Of a stretch of 64,000 nt of DNA, positions 1-7,722 are shown piece by piece. Each line of letters opens with the position of its first letter. Positions within the stretch are counted from its first letter, which is position 1. The translations under genes were made by a program, and so were the position numbers. The DNA comes from Bacteroidota bacterium. GTDB lineage: Bacteria; Bacteroidota; Ignavibacteria; Tepidaquicellales; Tepidaquicellaceae. The stretch lies in contig JAFDZP010000005.1 in assembly GCA_018266835.1 (NCBI GenBank), positions 62,001 through 126,000 of the forward strand. Reading direction: 5' to 3'. Under the pieces are notes generated by a model. That model worked only from the letters and a program-made list of their open reading frames with translations, did no database searches and was not told where the DNA came from.

Positions 1-197
1 CTGCAAAAGAAAAACCTATGCACGGTGAAGTTGTTGCAGTAGGTTCAGGCAAAGTAGCTGAAGACGGAAAAGTAACTCCCCTTACATTAAAAAAAGGCGA
101 TAAAGTTCTTTACGGCAAGTACTCAGGAACTGAAATCACTATCGAAGGCGAAGAGTATCTCATTATGAGAGAATCTGACGTTTATGCAATCGTCTAA
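1..197 (+). CDS. groES: Co-chaperonin GroES, C-terminal part (5' end outside window)
   Basis: The first 197 bases encode the last 64 residues of a GroES-like co-chaperonin, in the frame whose codons begin at base 3. Recognisable parts are [10 protein letters not shown], the [14 protein letters not shown] strand and the ending [15 protein letters not shown], all standard for GroES. GroES caps the GroEL folding chamber in the cytoplasm in an ATP-dependent cycle. groEL follows 116 bases downstream on the same strand, the usual groESL operon order. The identification rests on family motifs and gene order; the missing N-terminal third lies left of the window. Confidence 0.95.
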   Translation, partial: AKEKPMHGEVVAVGSGKVAEDGKVTPLTLKKGDKVLYGKYSGTEITIEGEEYLIMRESDVYAIV

Positions 198-253
198 ATT
201 TCAGAGTTCAGATAACAGAATTCAGATTTAGCTAAATTGCTTAACAGCATTAA

Positions 254-1966
<1,713 letters not shown>

Positions 1967-1994
1967 TAGTCATTCAGATACATTTTATTCAAAT

Positions 1995-2028
1995 CAAAGC
2001 CCTTTCTGTGTTAACAGGAAGGGCTTTG
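1995..2028 (+). terminator. Hairpin after groEL, probable terminator
   Basis: A 14-bp stem (one G-U pair) with a 6-base loop begins 28 bases after the groEL stop: CAAAGCCCTTTCTG pairs with CAGGAAGGGCTTTG. The T-tract after it is weak (TACATT), so termination may be partial or Rho-assisted. Confidence 0.65.
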
Positions 2029-2064
2029 TACATTAAAATAATTAAAATAAATAAACTAAAAATT

Positions 2065-2439
2065 ATGAAAGCTGGAGTACAATTCGACAAATATACGGGA
2101 ACAGTTGCAGCAGATGGTGAAGGTGAAATGGATTTAAAGAACCTTCTCGTAAAGAACACAGATGATGCAGAGAAATATAAGCCAATTGGTATCAAAATAT
2201 TTTCAGGTAATAAAGGCCATTTTGAAGTATCAGTCATATGTATCGACAAAGAAAACTTCACAGAAAGCAAACCCTCCGCAATTGAAATTAGCTTAAAAGA
2301 AAGTCTTTCAATGGAAGATTTTTTTCGCTTATTTAAACGCTTTGAATTAATTCTAGTTACTAAAAATAATGTAGGATATGAGAACTTTGAAATCCAAGAT
2401 ATTTTACATTTGGAAAACGCACAAATGGTTAGCAAATAA
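2065..2439 (+). CDS. Hypothetical protein, 124 residues
   Basis: I do not recognise this protein. It begins MKAGVQFDKYTG and has no signal peptide or membrane segment, so a cytoplasmic location is likely. An in-frame ATG exists upstream at 2008, but it lies inside the groEL terminator hairpin and would add a peptide (MLTGRALYIK...) unlike a normal N-terminus, so 2065 is preferred. It is the first of three small AT-rich genes of unknown function after groESL. A good intrinsic terminator follows at 2465-2492. Confidence 0.6.
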   Translation: MKAGVQFDKYTGTVAADGEGEMDLKNLLVKNTDDAEKYKPIGIKIFSGNKGHFEVSVICIDKENFTESKPSAIEISLKESLSMEDFFRLFKRFELILVTKNNVGYENFEIQDILHLENAQMVSK

Positions 2440-2464
2440 ATAGTGCAAAGAAAGATTCTCAAGT

Positions 2465-2500
2465 AAAGCCCTTTTAATTTATAGAGGGCTTTTTTATTTT
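2465..2500 (+). terminator. Intrinsic terminator
   Basis: AAAGCCCT (2465-2472) pairs with AGGGCTTT (2485-2492) around a 12-base AT-rich loop, and a T-rich run follows. It lies 25 bases after the stop of the 124-residue gene. Confidence 0.75.
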
Positions 2501-2528
2501 CTATTTTTATGAAGTCCTATATTTCTTT

Positions 2529-2885
2529 ATGGAAGATGAAAAACTTTGTTTATTAAATTGTGATTCTGATTATGTTAAAACGTCATTATACAATTCGATC
2601 GAAGAGCAAATAGATGTTGCATTTGACTTTCATAATCATGATAGAAGATATTTAGTATGCCATCTTGTTATGTATGCAAAAATTATTACCCGTGATAATA
2701 TTGTTTATGATAATATTGTATCATTTTACTTTTCAAATTCTGGAATAAAACTAAAATATAAAGTAGATCGGGAGGATTTTAGTGATGATTTTTTTATAAA
2801 ACAAGCAACAGTCAATGAAAAGTCTATAAAATACATCAAATATGGTATAGAGGAAGAAACAAATTCTACCAATGATTTTGATTAG
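2529..2885 (+). CDS. Hypothetical protein, 118 residues
   Basis: Unrecognised. It starts MEDEKLCLLNCDSDYVK and is rich in acidic and aromatic residues, ending in an Asn/Asp-rich tail (EEETNSTNDFD). No signal peptide, membrane span or catalytic motif is visible. No convincing Shine-Dalgarno sequence precedes the ATG. It is strongly AT-rich, like its neighbours. The gene following groEL and the TPR gene downstream are also orphans. Immunity or accessory proteins often look like this, but nothing here proves such a role. Confidence 0.5.
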   Translation: MEDEKLCLLNCDSDYVKTSLYNSIEEQIDVAFDFHNHDRRYLVCHLVMYAKIITRDNIVYDNIVSFYFSNSGIKLKYKVDREDFSDDFFIKQATVNEKSIKYIKYGIEEETNSTNDFD

Positions 2886-2936
2886 GTTTACAAAAATCTC
2901 ATACTTCAAAAAAATTAAAAATATAAATTAAATTAT

Positions 2937-3353
2937 ATGAGTAAGGCACTTGCAAACGCATTAGCACTGATGTTAATAATGTTTATAGTCTGGGTTTATA
3001 AACGACATATTAAATTTAATAAAGCCAAATTAAAAAAAATGTTCGATAAAGGACAATATGTTAGAATTATTGACAAATATGCAGTTAATACATCAAAGCT
3101 TCCCTCTGATTTAATTTTGGATAAAGAAGTTTATTTAATATTTGCAAAATGTTATTTTGAAACTGGAAAGTTAAGAGATTCATTATTGGAGTTAGATGCC
3201 AGTTTAAGAATTAATTCGTATTATCAAGAAGCGTATTTATTAAAGATAAAGATTTTAAAACTTTTAGGAGATTTTAGTAGAGCAACTTCGACAGTGAAAG
3301 AATTAATCGAATTATATCCAGACCAGCAAGAGTACAAAAATTTATTAAATTAA
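2937..3353 (+). CDS. Membrane-anchored TPR-like protein
   Basis: A 138-residue protein with one N-terminal membrane segment (about residues 6-22, ALALMLIMFIVWVY) followed by basic residues. A helical region from about residue 33 has TPR-like spacing: VYLIFAKCYFETGKLRDSLLELDASLRIN and YLLKIKILKLLGDFSRATSTVKELIELYPD read as two TPR motifs. TPR domains are protein-interaction scaffolds, here probably facing the cytoplasm. No enzyme motif is present and the partner is unknown. It closes the small-gene islet after groESL; the palindrome-rich gap begins right after its stop. Confidence 0.6.
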   Translation: MSKALANALALMLIMFIVWVYKRHIKFNKAKLKKMFDKGQYVRIIDKYAVNTSKLPSDLILDKEVYLIFAKCYFETGKLRDSLLELDASLRINSYYQEAYLLKIKILKLLGDFSRATSTVKELIELYPDQQEYKNLLN

Positions 3354-3360
3354 TCACCTT

Positions 3361-3406
3361 ATTCCTACTAATAGGTAACAATCCTTTTGAATAAATTTCC
3401 ATTCTT
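3361..3406 (+). repeat. 46-bp direct repeat, copy 1
   Basis: Begins ATTCCTACTAATAGGTAACA. It is matched by a copy at 3591-3636 with two mismatches. The unit contains the small dyad CCTACTAATAGG. The copies are 230 bases apart and enclose two hairpins and one ATTCCCGC palindrome. Confidence 0.85.
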
Positions 3407-3412
3407 CCAGCC

Positions 3413-3473
3413 GTTGTTGGTCTTCTGACCAACAACCACAATGCTAGAAGTTGTTGGTGAAAACACCAACAAC
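3413..3473. repeat. Twin hairpins with the same GTTGTTGGT stem
   Basis: Hairpin one: GTTGTTGGT (3413-3421), loop CTTCTG, ACCAACAAC (3428-3436). Hairpin two: GTTGTTGGTG (3450-3459), loop AAAA, CACCAACAAC (3464-3473). All four arms share one sequence, so alternative pairings between the hairpins are possible. Confidence 0.85.
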
Positions 3474-3504
3474 GACAAACAAAAATTTTACTAATGCTGA
3501 TTGG

Positions 3505-3524
3505 ATTCCCGCCTTCGCGGGAAT
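3505..3524. repeat. ATTCCCGC palindrome, REP-like
   Basis: ATTCCCGC, loop CTTC, GCGGGAAT. Short palindromes of this ATTCCC...GGGAAT type are dispersed in many bacterial genomes; only one copy is seen in the window. Confidence 0.75.
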
Positions 3525-3590
3525 GACAAGCGTGGTGTATTTAGTATTTCTCAATTCATAATTCTACATTCATAATTCATAATTCGAACC

Positions 3591-3636
3591 ATTCCTACTA
3601 ATAGGTAATAATCCTTTTGAATAAATTTCTATTCTT
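3591..3636 (+). repeat. 46-bp direct repeat, copy 2
   Basis: Begins ATTCCTACTAATAGGTAATA; it matches 3361-3406 at 44 of 46 positions. Confidence 0.85.
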
Positions 3637-3728
3637 ATTATATTTGTGCTGAGAGTGCGAGCTAAAATCCCGCTAAAGACGGGACTGGGCTTCGCCCAGA
3701 AATCCGTCACAGATTTTACTTTTAATTG

Positions 3729-3848
3729 CCACGCGTTTTAACGCGTGGACTAAATAGACTAACCTTATGATGCCCTTTAGGGCAAATAATTATTTTGGCT
3801 AAAGCCATTTACTGGAATGATTTTTACTCCACGGCTTAAAAGCCGTGG
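3729..3848. repeat. BIME-like element: two inverted CCACG palindromes
   Basis: Two 9-2-9 perfect hairpins of the same design stand exactly 100 bases apart: CCACGCGTT/AACGCGTGG (3729-3748) and CCACGGCTT/AAGCCGTGG (3829-3848). Their flanks are reverse complements (AATTG before the first, CAATT after the second), so they form an inverted pair bracketing two smaller hairpins (3771-3784 and 3796-3807). Confidence 0.75.
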
Positions 3849-3898
3849 CAATTTTAAAATGTGACAAAAATGTTACATTGGAACAAGGACACAAAACT

Positions 3899-3932
3899 CT
3901 CCCCTTGAGGGGAGTACTTTCGCGAAGCGAAA
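3899..3932. repeat. Tandem palindromes CTCCCCT and TTTCGC
   Basis: CTCCCCT/AGGGGAG (3899-3914) is followed three bases later by TTTCGC, loop GAA, GCGAAA (3918-3932). This pairing resembles a dispersed repeat seen in Bacteroidota intergenic DNA (recalled, not searched). Confidence 0.65.
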
Positions 3933-4124
3933 GGGAGGGGTGTTTGCCGGCAAATATAAAATGTGACAATAATGTGACAATCGGAACAAGAGTAATAAAA
4001 TCCATCACAGGTTTTCAATTGACGGATTTCTAAAAAACTTGTGTATTGTAAAATCAATATTTATTTTTCAAAATCCGTCAAAAATCCATCAATTTTTGAA
4101 AAATTCTTCATTTGTCTGTGTACT

Positions 4125-4150
4125 CCGTCCCAAACCCCTGTTTGGGACGG
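4125..4150. repeat. 11-bp perfect hairpin CCGTCCCAAAC
   Basis: CCGTCCCAAAC (4125-4135), loop CCCT, GTTTGGGACGG (4140-4150). It lacks a T-tract on either strand, so it is unlikely to be a terminator. Confidence 0.8.
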
Positions 4151-4174
4151 AACTTGTGATTGGACGGAGCCTGT

Positions 4175-4216
4175 CCCGCACTTGATGCGGGGTTTCAATG
4201 CGAAACAGAGTTTCGC
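4175..4216. repeat. Two consecutive hairpins, CCCGCA and GCGAAAC
   Basis: CCCGCA, loop CTTGA, TGCGGG (4175-4191), then GCGAAAC, loop AGA, GTTTCGC (4200-4216). Confidence 0.75.
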
Positions 4217-4224
4217 GGACAATT

Positions 4225-4260
4225 CTTTCCCAAACAGTCCGCCGCGGCGGATTGGGAAAG
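4225..4260. repeat. Nested double palindrome
   Basis: An outer stem CTTTCCCAA (4225-4233) / TTGGGAAAG (4252-4260) encloses a perfect 14-base palindrome TCCGCCGCGGCGGA (4238-4251). The same plan recurs at 4303-4349. Confidence 0.8.
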
Positions 4261-4302
4261 AGAAATAGAGAAGACCAAGAGGAAAATGTTACAATAATGT
4301 GA

Positions 4303-4349
4303 CATTCCCAACGAGGATCCCGCTAAAGCGGGACAGGCAGTTGGGAATG
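4303..4349. repeat. Nested double palindrome
   Basis: An outer stem CATTCCCAAC (4303-4312) / GTTGGGAATG (4340-4349) encloses TCCCGCT (4318-4324), loop AA, AGCGGGA (4327-4333). It is the second element with a TTCCCAA outer stem. Confidence 0.8.
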
Positions 4350-4524
4350 AGGGTCGGAAAGAAATGTGACAATAATGTTACTTTTATACACTCGCGAATA
4401 AAATGTTACAATAATGTTACAATTTTATCAGGTGTTAAATATCGAAATGAATAACGAATAAAGAGAATGAAGTTTCACCTTTAAACACAAGTATTACACT
4501 CTTATTTTATATAAAACTATCACT

Positions 4525-5430
4525 ATGAAATTAATTCTAATACTAATACTTCTCACTCCCCTGTTTTTATTTGGTCAGGATATTACTTTGACTGAAGGCA
4601 GTGATGTTGAAGTCTGCGGGAGGACTCTCCGCATCGATGGTATCTGGATAGACAACGGCCGGATAAAAGCAGACATATCTGTTTTGAGAGAGAAGAACTC
4701 CAAACCAATAACCGGAGGATATAAATCCCGTGACACAATTTATATTGACAAATGCCGCTATGTAGTAATGTCAATCAGTAAGTACGGGCTGAACAGCAGC
4801 GCAAAAGGAAAAGTATCGTTACTTACTGAAATCGATCAAGAGATTCAAGCACCTACGGCAGAAAGTTTTTTTATGAGTTCAGGTGGTGAATATAATCTGG
4901 GAAAACAAAAATGGACTGTAAAAAGTGTTACTGCTGATTCTGCGATTATTGATAACGCAGAAGGAGAATTGCGGGTGAAGCAAATCGTACTTAAAATAAA
5001 TGATATAGTGTGGCGCGGCGCCGGCGCCTATATTGTTTCCGGATTTCCTAAAGCCCTGACATCGGATAAACGTTCTGTTGAATTGAAAATAATCAGAGAT
5101 TATTCATATCTGAATCCTAACACACCGAGCATTGACGAAGCATTAATAAATCCCCCGCCAATGGGAATGACGCAGCTTATTATTCGTAAAATGAAGTATT
5201 ATCCCAAGCAGAAATTTAATCAGGAAGAGTATAATGCAACTCCCGTAAAATATTGGGTATTAAAAATCTTTTTTTATCCCACAGGAATGGTGCATCAGAT
5301 GATTGAATTAACCATTTTAGGTTATAAATCAATGTATGAATTTGAAGGTTATAAATCATTTGATACAGAAGCTGAGGCACTAGAATTTGCAAAGGTGAAT
5401 GGGATAACGGATATAGTTCTTACAGAATAA
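4525..5430 (+). CDS. Exported protein of unknown function, 301 residues
   Basis: Unrecognised. It has an N-terminal signal peptide (MKLILILILLTPLFLFGQ, cleavage likely after GQ), so it is probably periplasmic or surface-located. The body is predicted to be beta-rich, with two similar N-terminal segments around CGRTLRIDGIW and KQKWTVKSVTADS. There are no membrane spans after the signal and no C-terminal sorting domain. The upstream region carries the TGTKACA pairs. It is followed by a convergent gene; the intervening 92 bases form an imperfect AT-rich inverted repeat. Confidence 0.75.
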   Translation: MKLILILILLTPLFLFGQDITLTEGSDVEVCGRTLRIDGIWIDNGRIKADISVLREKNSKPITGGYKSRDTIYIDKCRYVVMSISKYGLNSSAKGKVSLLTEIDQEIQAPTAESFFMSSGGEYNLGKQKWTVKSVTADSAIIDNAEGELRVKQIVLKINDIVWRGAGAYIVSGFPKALTSDKRSVELKIIRDYSYLNPNTPSIDEALINPPPMGMTQLIIRKMKYYPKQKFNQEEYNATPVKYWVLKIFFYPTGMVHQMIELTILGYKSMYEFEGYKSFDTEAEALEFAKVNGITDIVLTE

Positions 5431-5434
5431 TTAT

Positions 5435-5530
5435 GAATTATGAATGCTGAATTATGAATGCACAGCATATGATATCTTACAAGTATAAGTATGTTAGTAA
5501 TTCATAATTTATAATTCAGAATTCATAATT
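5435..5530. repeat. AT-rich inverted repeat (GAATTATGAAT type) between convergent genes
   Basis: The left arm (5435-5460) carries GAATTATGAATGCTGAATT, and the right arm (about 5499-5530) contains its near reverse complement. The same GAATTATGAAT unit also appears at 3553-3585. It may act as a bidirectional terminator. Confidence 0.5.
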
Positions 5531-6281
5531 CCCTGCCGTCTATTCCTAAATGACAAAGTGCAAAGTCATATTTCACAGGGTCATTGGCGTCGAATTCTTT
5601 TAGCTTTTCAGTCAGCTCGATTGCAAACTTAATATCACATGATTTCCGTTTAACCAGCTTCAGCTTCTGAGCGATTTTATAAACATGGGTATCGACGGGC
5701 ATAATTAGCTTTGAAGCACTGATTTTATCCGACCAGATACCCAAATCAATATCATCTTTACGTACCATCCAGCGCATGTACATATTCAATCTCTTAGCAG
5801 TTGAATGTTTTGAGATGTCAGGCAATAAGTAATATATTTTATTGTTAGTTATGCTCTGTGAAAAGAACTGCAATGGAATAGTAATATTTACTTCATCTGT
5901 GTTGTATAACTGCAAAAATAAATTCTTTAATGAGCCGTATTTTATCACAGCTTTTTGAATTCCAAGAATCAGATTTGAAAGGTCTTTTTCGTCATTGAAT
6001 CTATAATACAGCCCTTTGAGTCTCTTTTTGTCTTTAATCTCCGAATAATTAATGGTAAATTCGTAAGGATTCCATGAAATTGCTTCGAAAAAACGATGTG
6101 TAAACTGATTTATCTGGTCCACCCTGCCATAGGCATAAGATGAGATAATCAGTCCGGCAATCTCAATATCCCGCTCATTTTTGAACTTATGGAGTGTCCA
6201 AATGGGATCTTTTGATGACTGCTTTTTATGATATTTATGATAAAGATTATCTAAAAACTCTTTTAATTCTGTTTTTTTCAA
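5523..6281 (-). CDS. TIGR02757/DUF2400 family protein
   Basis: A 252-residue protein matching the uncharacterised TIGR02757 (DUF2400) family, widespread in Bacteroidota and Chlorobiota. Diagnostic parts are DPIWTLHKFKNERDIEIAGLIISSYAYGRVDQI near the N-terminus, RLNMYMRWMVRKDDIDLGIW, and LIMPVDTHVYKIAQKLKL followed by a helical C-terminus. The arrangement resembles helix-hairpin-helix DNA glycosylase folds, but the function is not established. The start codon is TTG (6281) and no in-frame ATG lies near it. It is divergent from the next gene with only 25 bases between starts. Confidence 0.85.
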   Translation of the reverse strand: MKKTELKEFLDNLYHKYHKKQSSKDPIWTLHKFKNERDIEIAGLIISSYAYGRVDQINQFTHRFFEAISWNPYEFTINYSEIKDKKRLKGLYYRFNDEKDLSNLILGIQKAVIKYGSLKNLFLQLYNTDEVNITIPLQFFSQSITNNKIYYLLPDISKHSTAKRLNMYMRWMVRKDDIDLGIWSDKISASKLIMPVDTHVYKIAQKLKLVKRKSCDIKFAIELTEKLKEFDANDPVKYDFALCHLGIDGREL

Positions 6282-6306
6282 TTAATTTTAAGCTTTTTCA
6301 ATATAA

Positions 6307-6984
6307 ATGAAGAAAATATTAATACTGGGCGAAAACGAAAAACTGAACACTGAAATTAAGCATATGTTCTATGCCGATTCCATCCTTACCAAAACTTCCA
6401 AGGAATTCCCGGATATCATTTTCGAAACTACTAATATAAACAGAGAGATAAAATTCAATAATCTGAAATATATTGATGATAATTACGATGCAACCACTCC
6501 CGTAATTTCATCTTCGCTCTGCATACCTGTGCTTGAGCAAAGCGTGGAATCTTGGAGACCTGAGCGCATTATCGGCGCTGCTCTCTACCCTACTTTTTCT
6601 GAGCTGAAAGGAATGGAGATTTCCAAAACTCATATTACAGATGAGCATATATTCCCTAAAGTGAAGACATGGCTTGAGTATTTCAAGGAAGTCCATGTTG
6701 CAACTGACAGAGCGGGATTGATACATTTAAGAATAATCTCACTTATCATTAACGAAGCATATTTGGTCTGGCAGGAAGGCACATCTAACGAAGCTGATAT
6801 AGATACAGCAATGAAGCTCGGAACAAACTATCCATACGGACCTATAGAGTGGAGCAAGAGAATCGGTTTAGATTTGATATATCATGTTCTCTTAAAAATG
6901 AATGATGAGTTTAAAGATGACAGATACAGAATTACTCCCTTGCTTAAAGAAAAATACCTTGAGCAATTAATAATTAGTAATTAA
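6307..6984 (+). CDS. 3-hydroxyacyl-CoA dehydrogenase-like protein with degenerate NAD site
   Basis: 225 residues. The C-terminal half (about 125-225) is a clear 3HCDH C-terminal domain: HVATDRAGLIHLRIISLIINEAY, then DIDTAMKLGTNYPYGPIEWSKRIG. The N-terminal part begins like a Rossmann fold (MKKILILGENEKLN) but the GxGxxG dinucleotide loop is replaced by GENEKL, and the protein is about 60 residues shorter than typical dehydrogenases. Catalysis with NAD is therefore doubtful. It may act as a non-catalytic or altered acyl-CoA-binding protein. A histidine phosphatase gene follows on the same strand. Confidence 0.75.
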   Translation: MKKILILGENEKLNTEIKHMFYADSILTKTSKEFPDIIFETTNINREIKFNNLKYIDDNYDATTPVISSSLCIPVLEQSVESWRPERIIGAALYPTFSELKGMEISKTHITDEHIFPKVKTWLEYFKEVHVATDRAGLIHLRIISLIINEAYLVWQEGTSNEADIDTAMKLGTNYPYGPIEWSKRIGLDLIYHVLLKMNDEFKDDRYRITPLLKEKYLEQLIISN

Positions 6985-7039
6985 CAATTTCCTGGTTGTA
7001 CCAAAAGTTTTTTGAAAATTGTTTAATGCTAATTATAAA

Positions 7040-7660
7040 ATGAAAACTACTTACTACATCGTCCGTCACGGCGAAACTGAAGGAAACATTAAGTTAATAA
7101 TACAGGGGCACTCAGATTCACCTTTAACAGAAAAAGGACTTGAACAGGCGCAACTGATAAGTGAACAGTTATCTGAAATTCCGTTTCATACTGCATATTC
7201 ATCCGACCTTGGCAGGGCAAAACAAACAGCCGAAATTATAATTAAAGACAGGGAGATAAAACTTAATACAACAACCCATTTACGTGAAAGATGTTTTGGC
7301 ACTTACGAAATGCGTTCATATGATGATTTGTATAAACACTATATCGAAGGTTATGAACTTCTTAAAAAGCTTCCACATGAAGAAAGACGCTCATATAAAA
7401 TTTCAGATGACATAGAAAACGATGAAGAGCTTTGGAAAAGATTCAGTACTTTTATATCTGAAACAAGTGGAATGAATGAAGGTAAGACTTTATTAGCGCT
7501 TAGCCATGGAGGGTACATGAAAGCTCTTTTACTTGAGCTTGGCTATGGCGAGTATGAAAAAGTCTTAACAGGTAGATTTGATAATACAGGTTATATCAAA
7601 TTAATTGTTGAAGGAAATCAGATGAATGTTGAAGAGGTTAAAGGATTCATTAGTTCTTAG
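7040..7660 (+). CDS. Histidine phosphatase family protein (phosphoglycerate-mutase-like)
   Basis: 206 residues of the histidine phosphatase superfamily, cytoplasmic. The phospho-acceptor motif RHGETEGN sits at residues 9-16 with His10. The second catalytic His is in ALSHGGYMKALL. YSSDLGRAKQTAEII and the acid-donor region LRERCFGTYEMR are typical of cofactor-dependent mutase or phosphatase members such as alpha-ribazole or broad-specificity phosphatases. The substrate cannot be told from sequence. A longer TTG-started form (7019) is possible, but ATG 7040 gives the normal family N-terminus. It lies downstream of the HCDH-like gene, probably in the same transcript. Confidence 0.9.
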   Translation: MKTTYYIVRHGETEGNIKLIIQGHSDSPLTEKGLEQAQLISEQLSEIPFHTAYSSDLGRAKQTAEIIIKDREIKLNTTTHLRERCFGTYEMRSYDDLYKHYIEGYELLKKLPHEERRSYKISDDIENDEELWKRFSTFISETSGMNEGKTLLALSHGGYMKALLLELGYGEYEKVLTGRFDNTGYIKLIVEGNQMNVEEVKGFISS

Positions 7661-7665
7661 TTTCT

Positions 7666-7710
7666 AGTTGTCAGTTATTAGGAAGAATACTTTTCCAGCA
7701 ACTGACAACT
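7666..7710. terminator. Inverted repeat between convergent genes
   Basis: AGTTGTCAGTT (7666-7676) pairs perfectly with AACTGACAACT (7700-7710) across a 23-base loop, between the stops of two convergent genes. A T-tract is lacking, so a terminator role is tentative. Confidence 0.45.
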
Positions 7711-7722
7711 ATCAACCGAATT

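Larger units (their letters stand above)
3860..4421 (+). repeat. Five TGTKACA pairs, each spaced exactly 11 bp
   Basis: The heptamer TGTKACA (K is G or T) occurs in pairs whose starts are 11 bases apart: 3860/3871, 3962/3973, 4287/4298, 4365/4376 (last base T instead of A) and 4404/4415. Each pair is flanked by AA before and AATA or AAAA between the units. The 11-bp step is about one helical turn, so both heptamers face the same side of DNA. The last pair ends about 100 bases before the next start codon. This could be a protein-binding array or a remnant repeat family. Confidence 0.7.
3354..4524. other. 1.17-kb gene-free region dense in palindromes and short repeats
   Basis: No reading frame here looks like a real protein; the short open frames are translations of palindromic repeats. 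The stretch contains a 46-bp direct repeat, at least a dozen perfect or near-perfect hairpins (many C+G-rich in an AT-rich background), two nested double hairpins and five pairs of the heptamer TGTKACA. The separate repeat entries give positions. The layout resembles a graveyard of REP/BIME-like or MITE-like elements between two genes on the same strand. Confidence 0.8.

Noticed and set aside
2008..2064. Longer start of the 124-residue gene after groEL
   Set aside because: The extra codons lie in the terminator hairpin of groEL; ATG 2065 gives a plausible N-terminus.
3859..3980. TGTGACA units as CRP or FNR sites
   Set aside because: The arrangement is a direct repeat with 11-bp step, not the TGTGA-N6-TCACA or TTGAT-N4-ATCAA inverted repeat of those regulators.
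3799..4268. Several open frames of 62-75 residues on both strands in the palindrome field
   Set aside because: They are translations of hairpin repeats, overlap each other in different frames, and lack ribosome sites and any recognisable protein pattern.
3361..4423. CRISPR array
   Set aside because: Repeats differ in type, are palindromic and irregularly spaced; there are no equal spacers and no cas genes.
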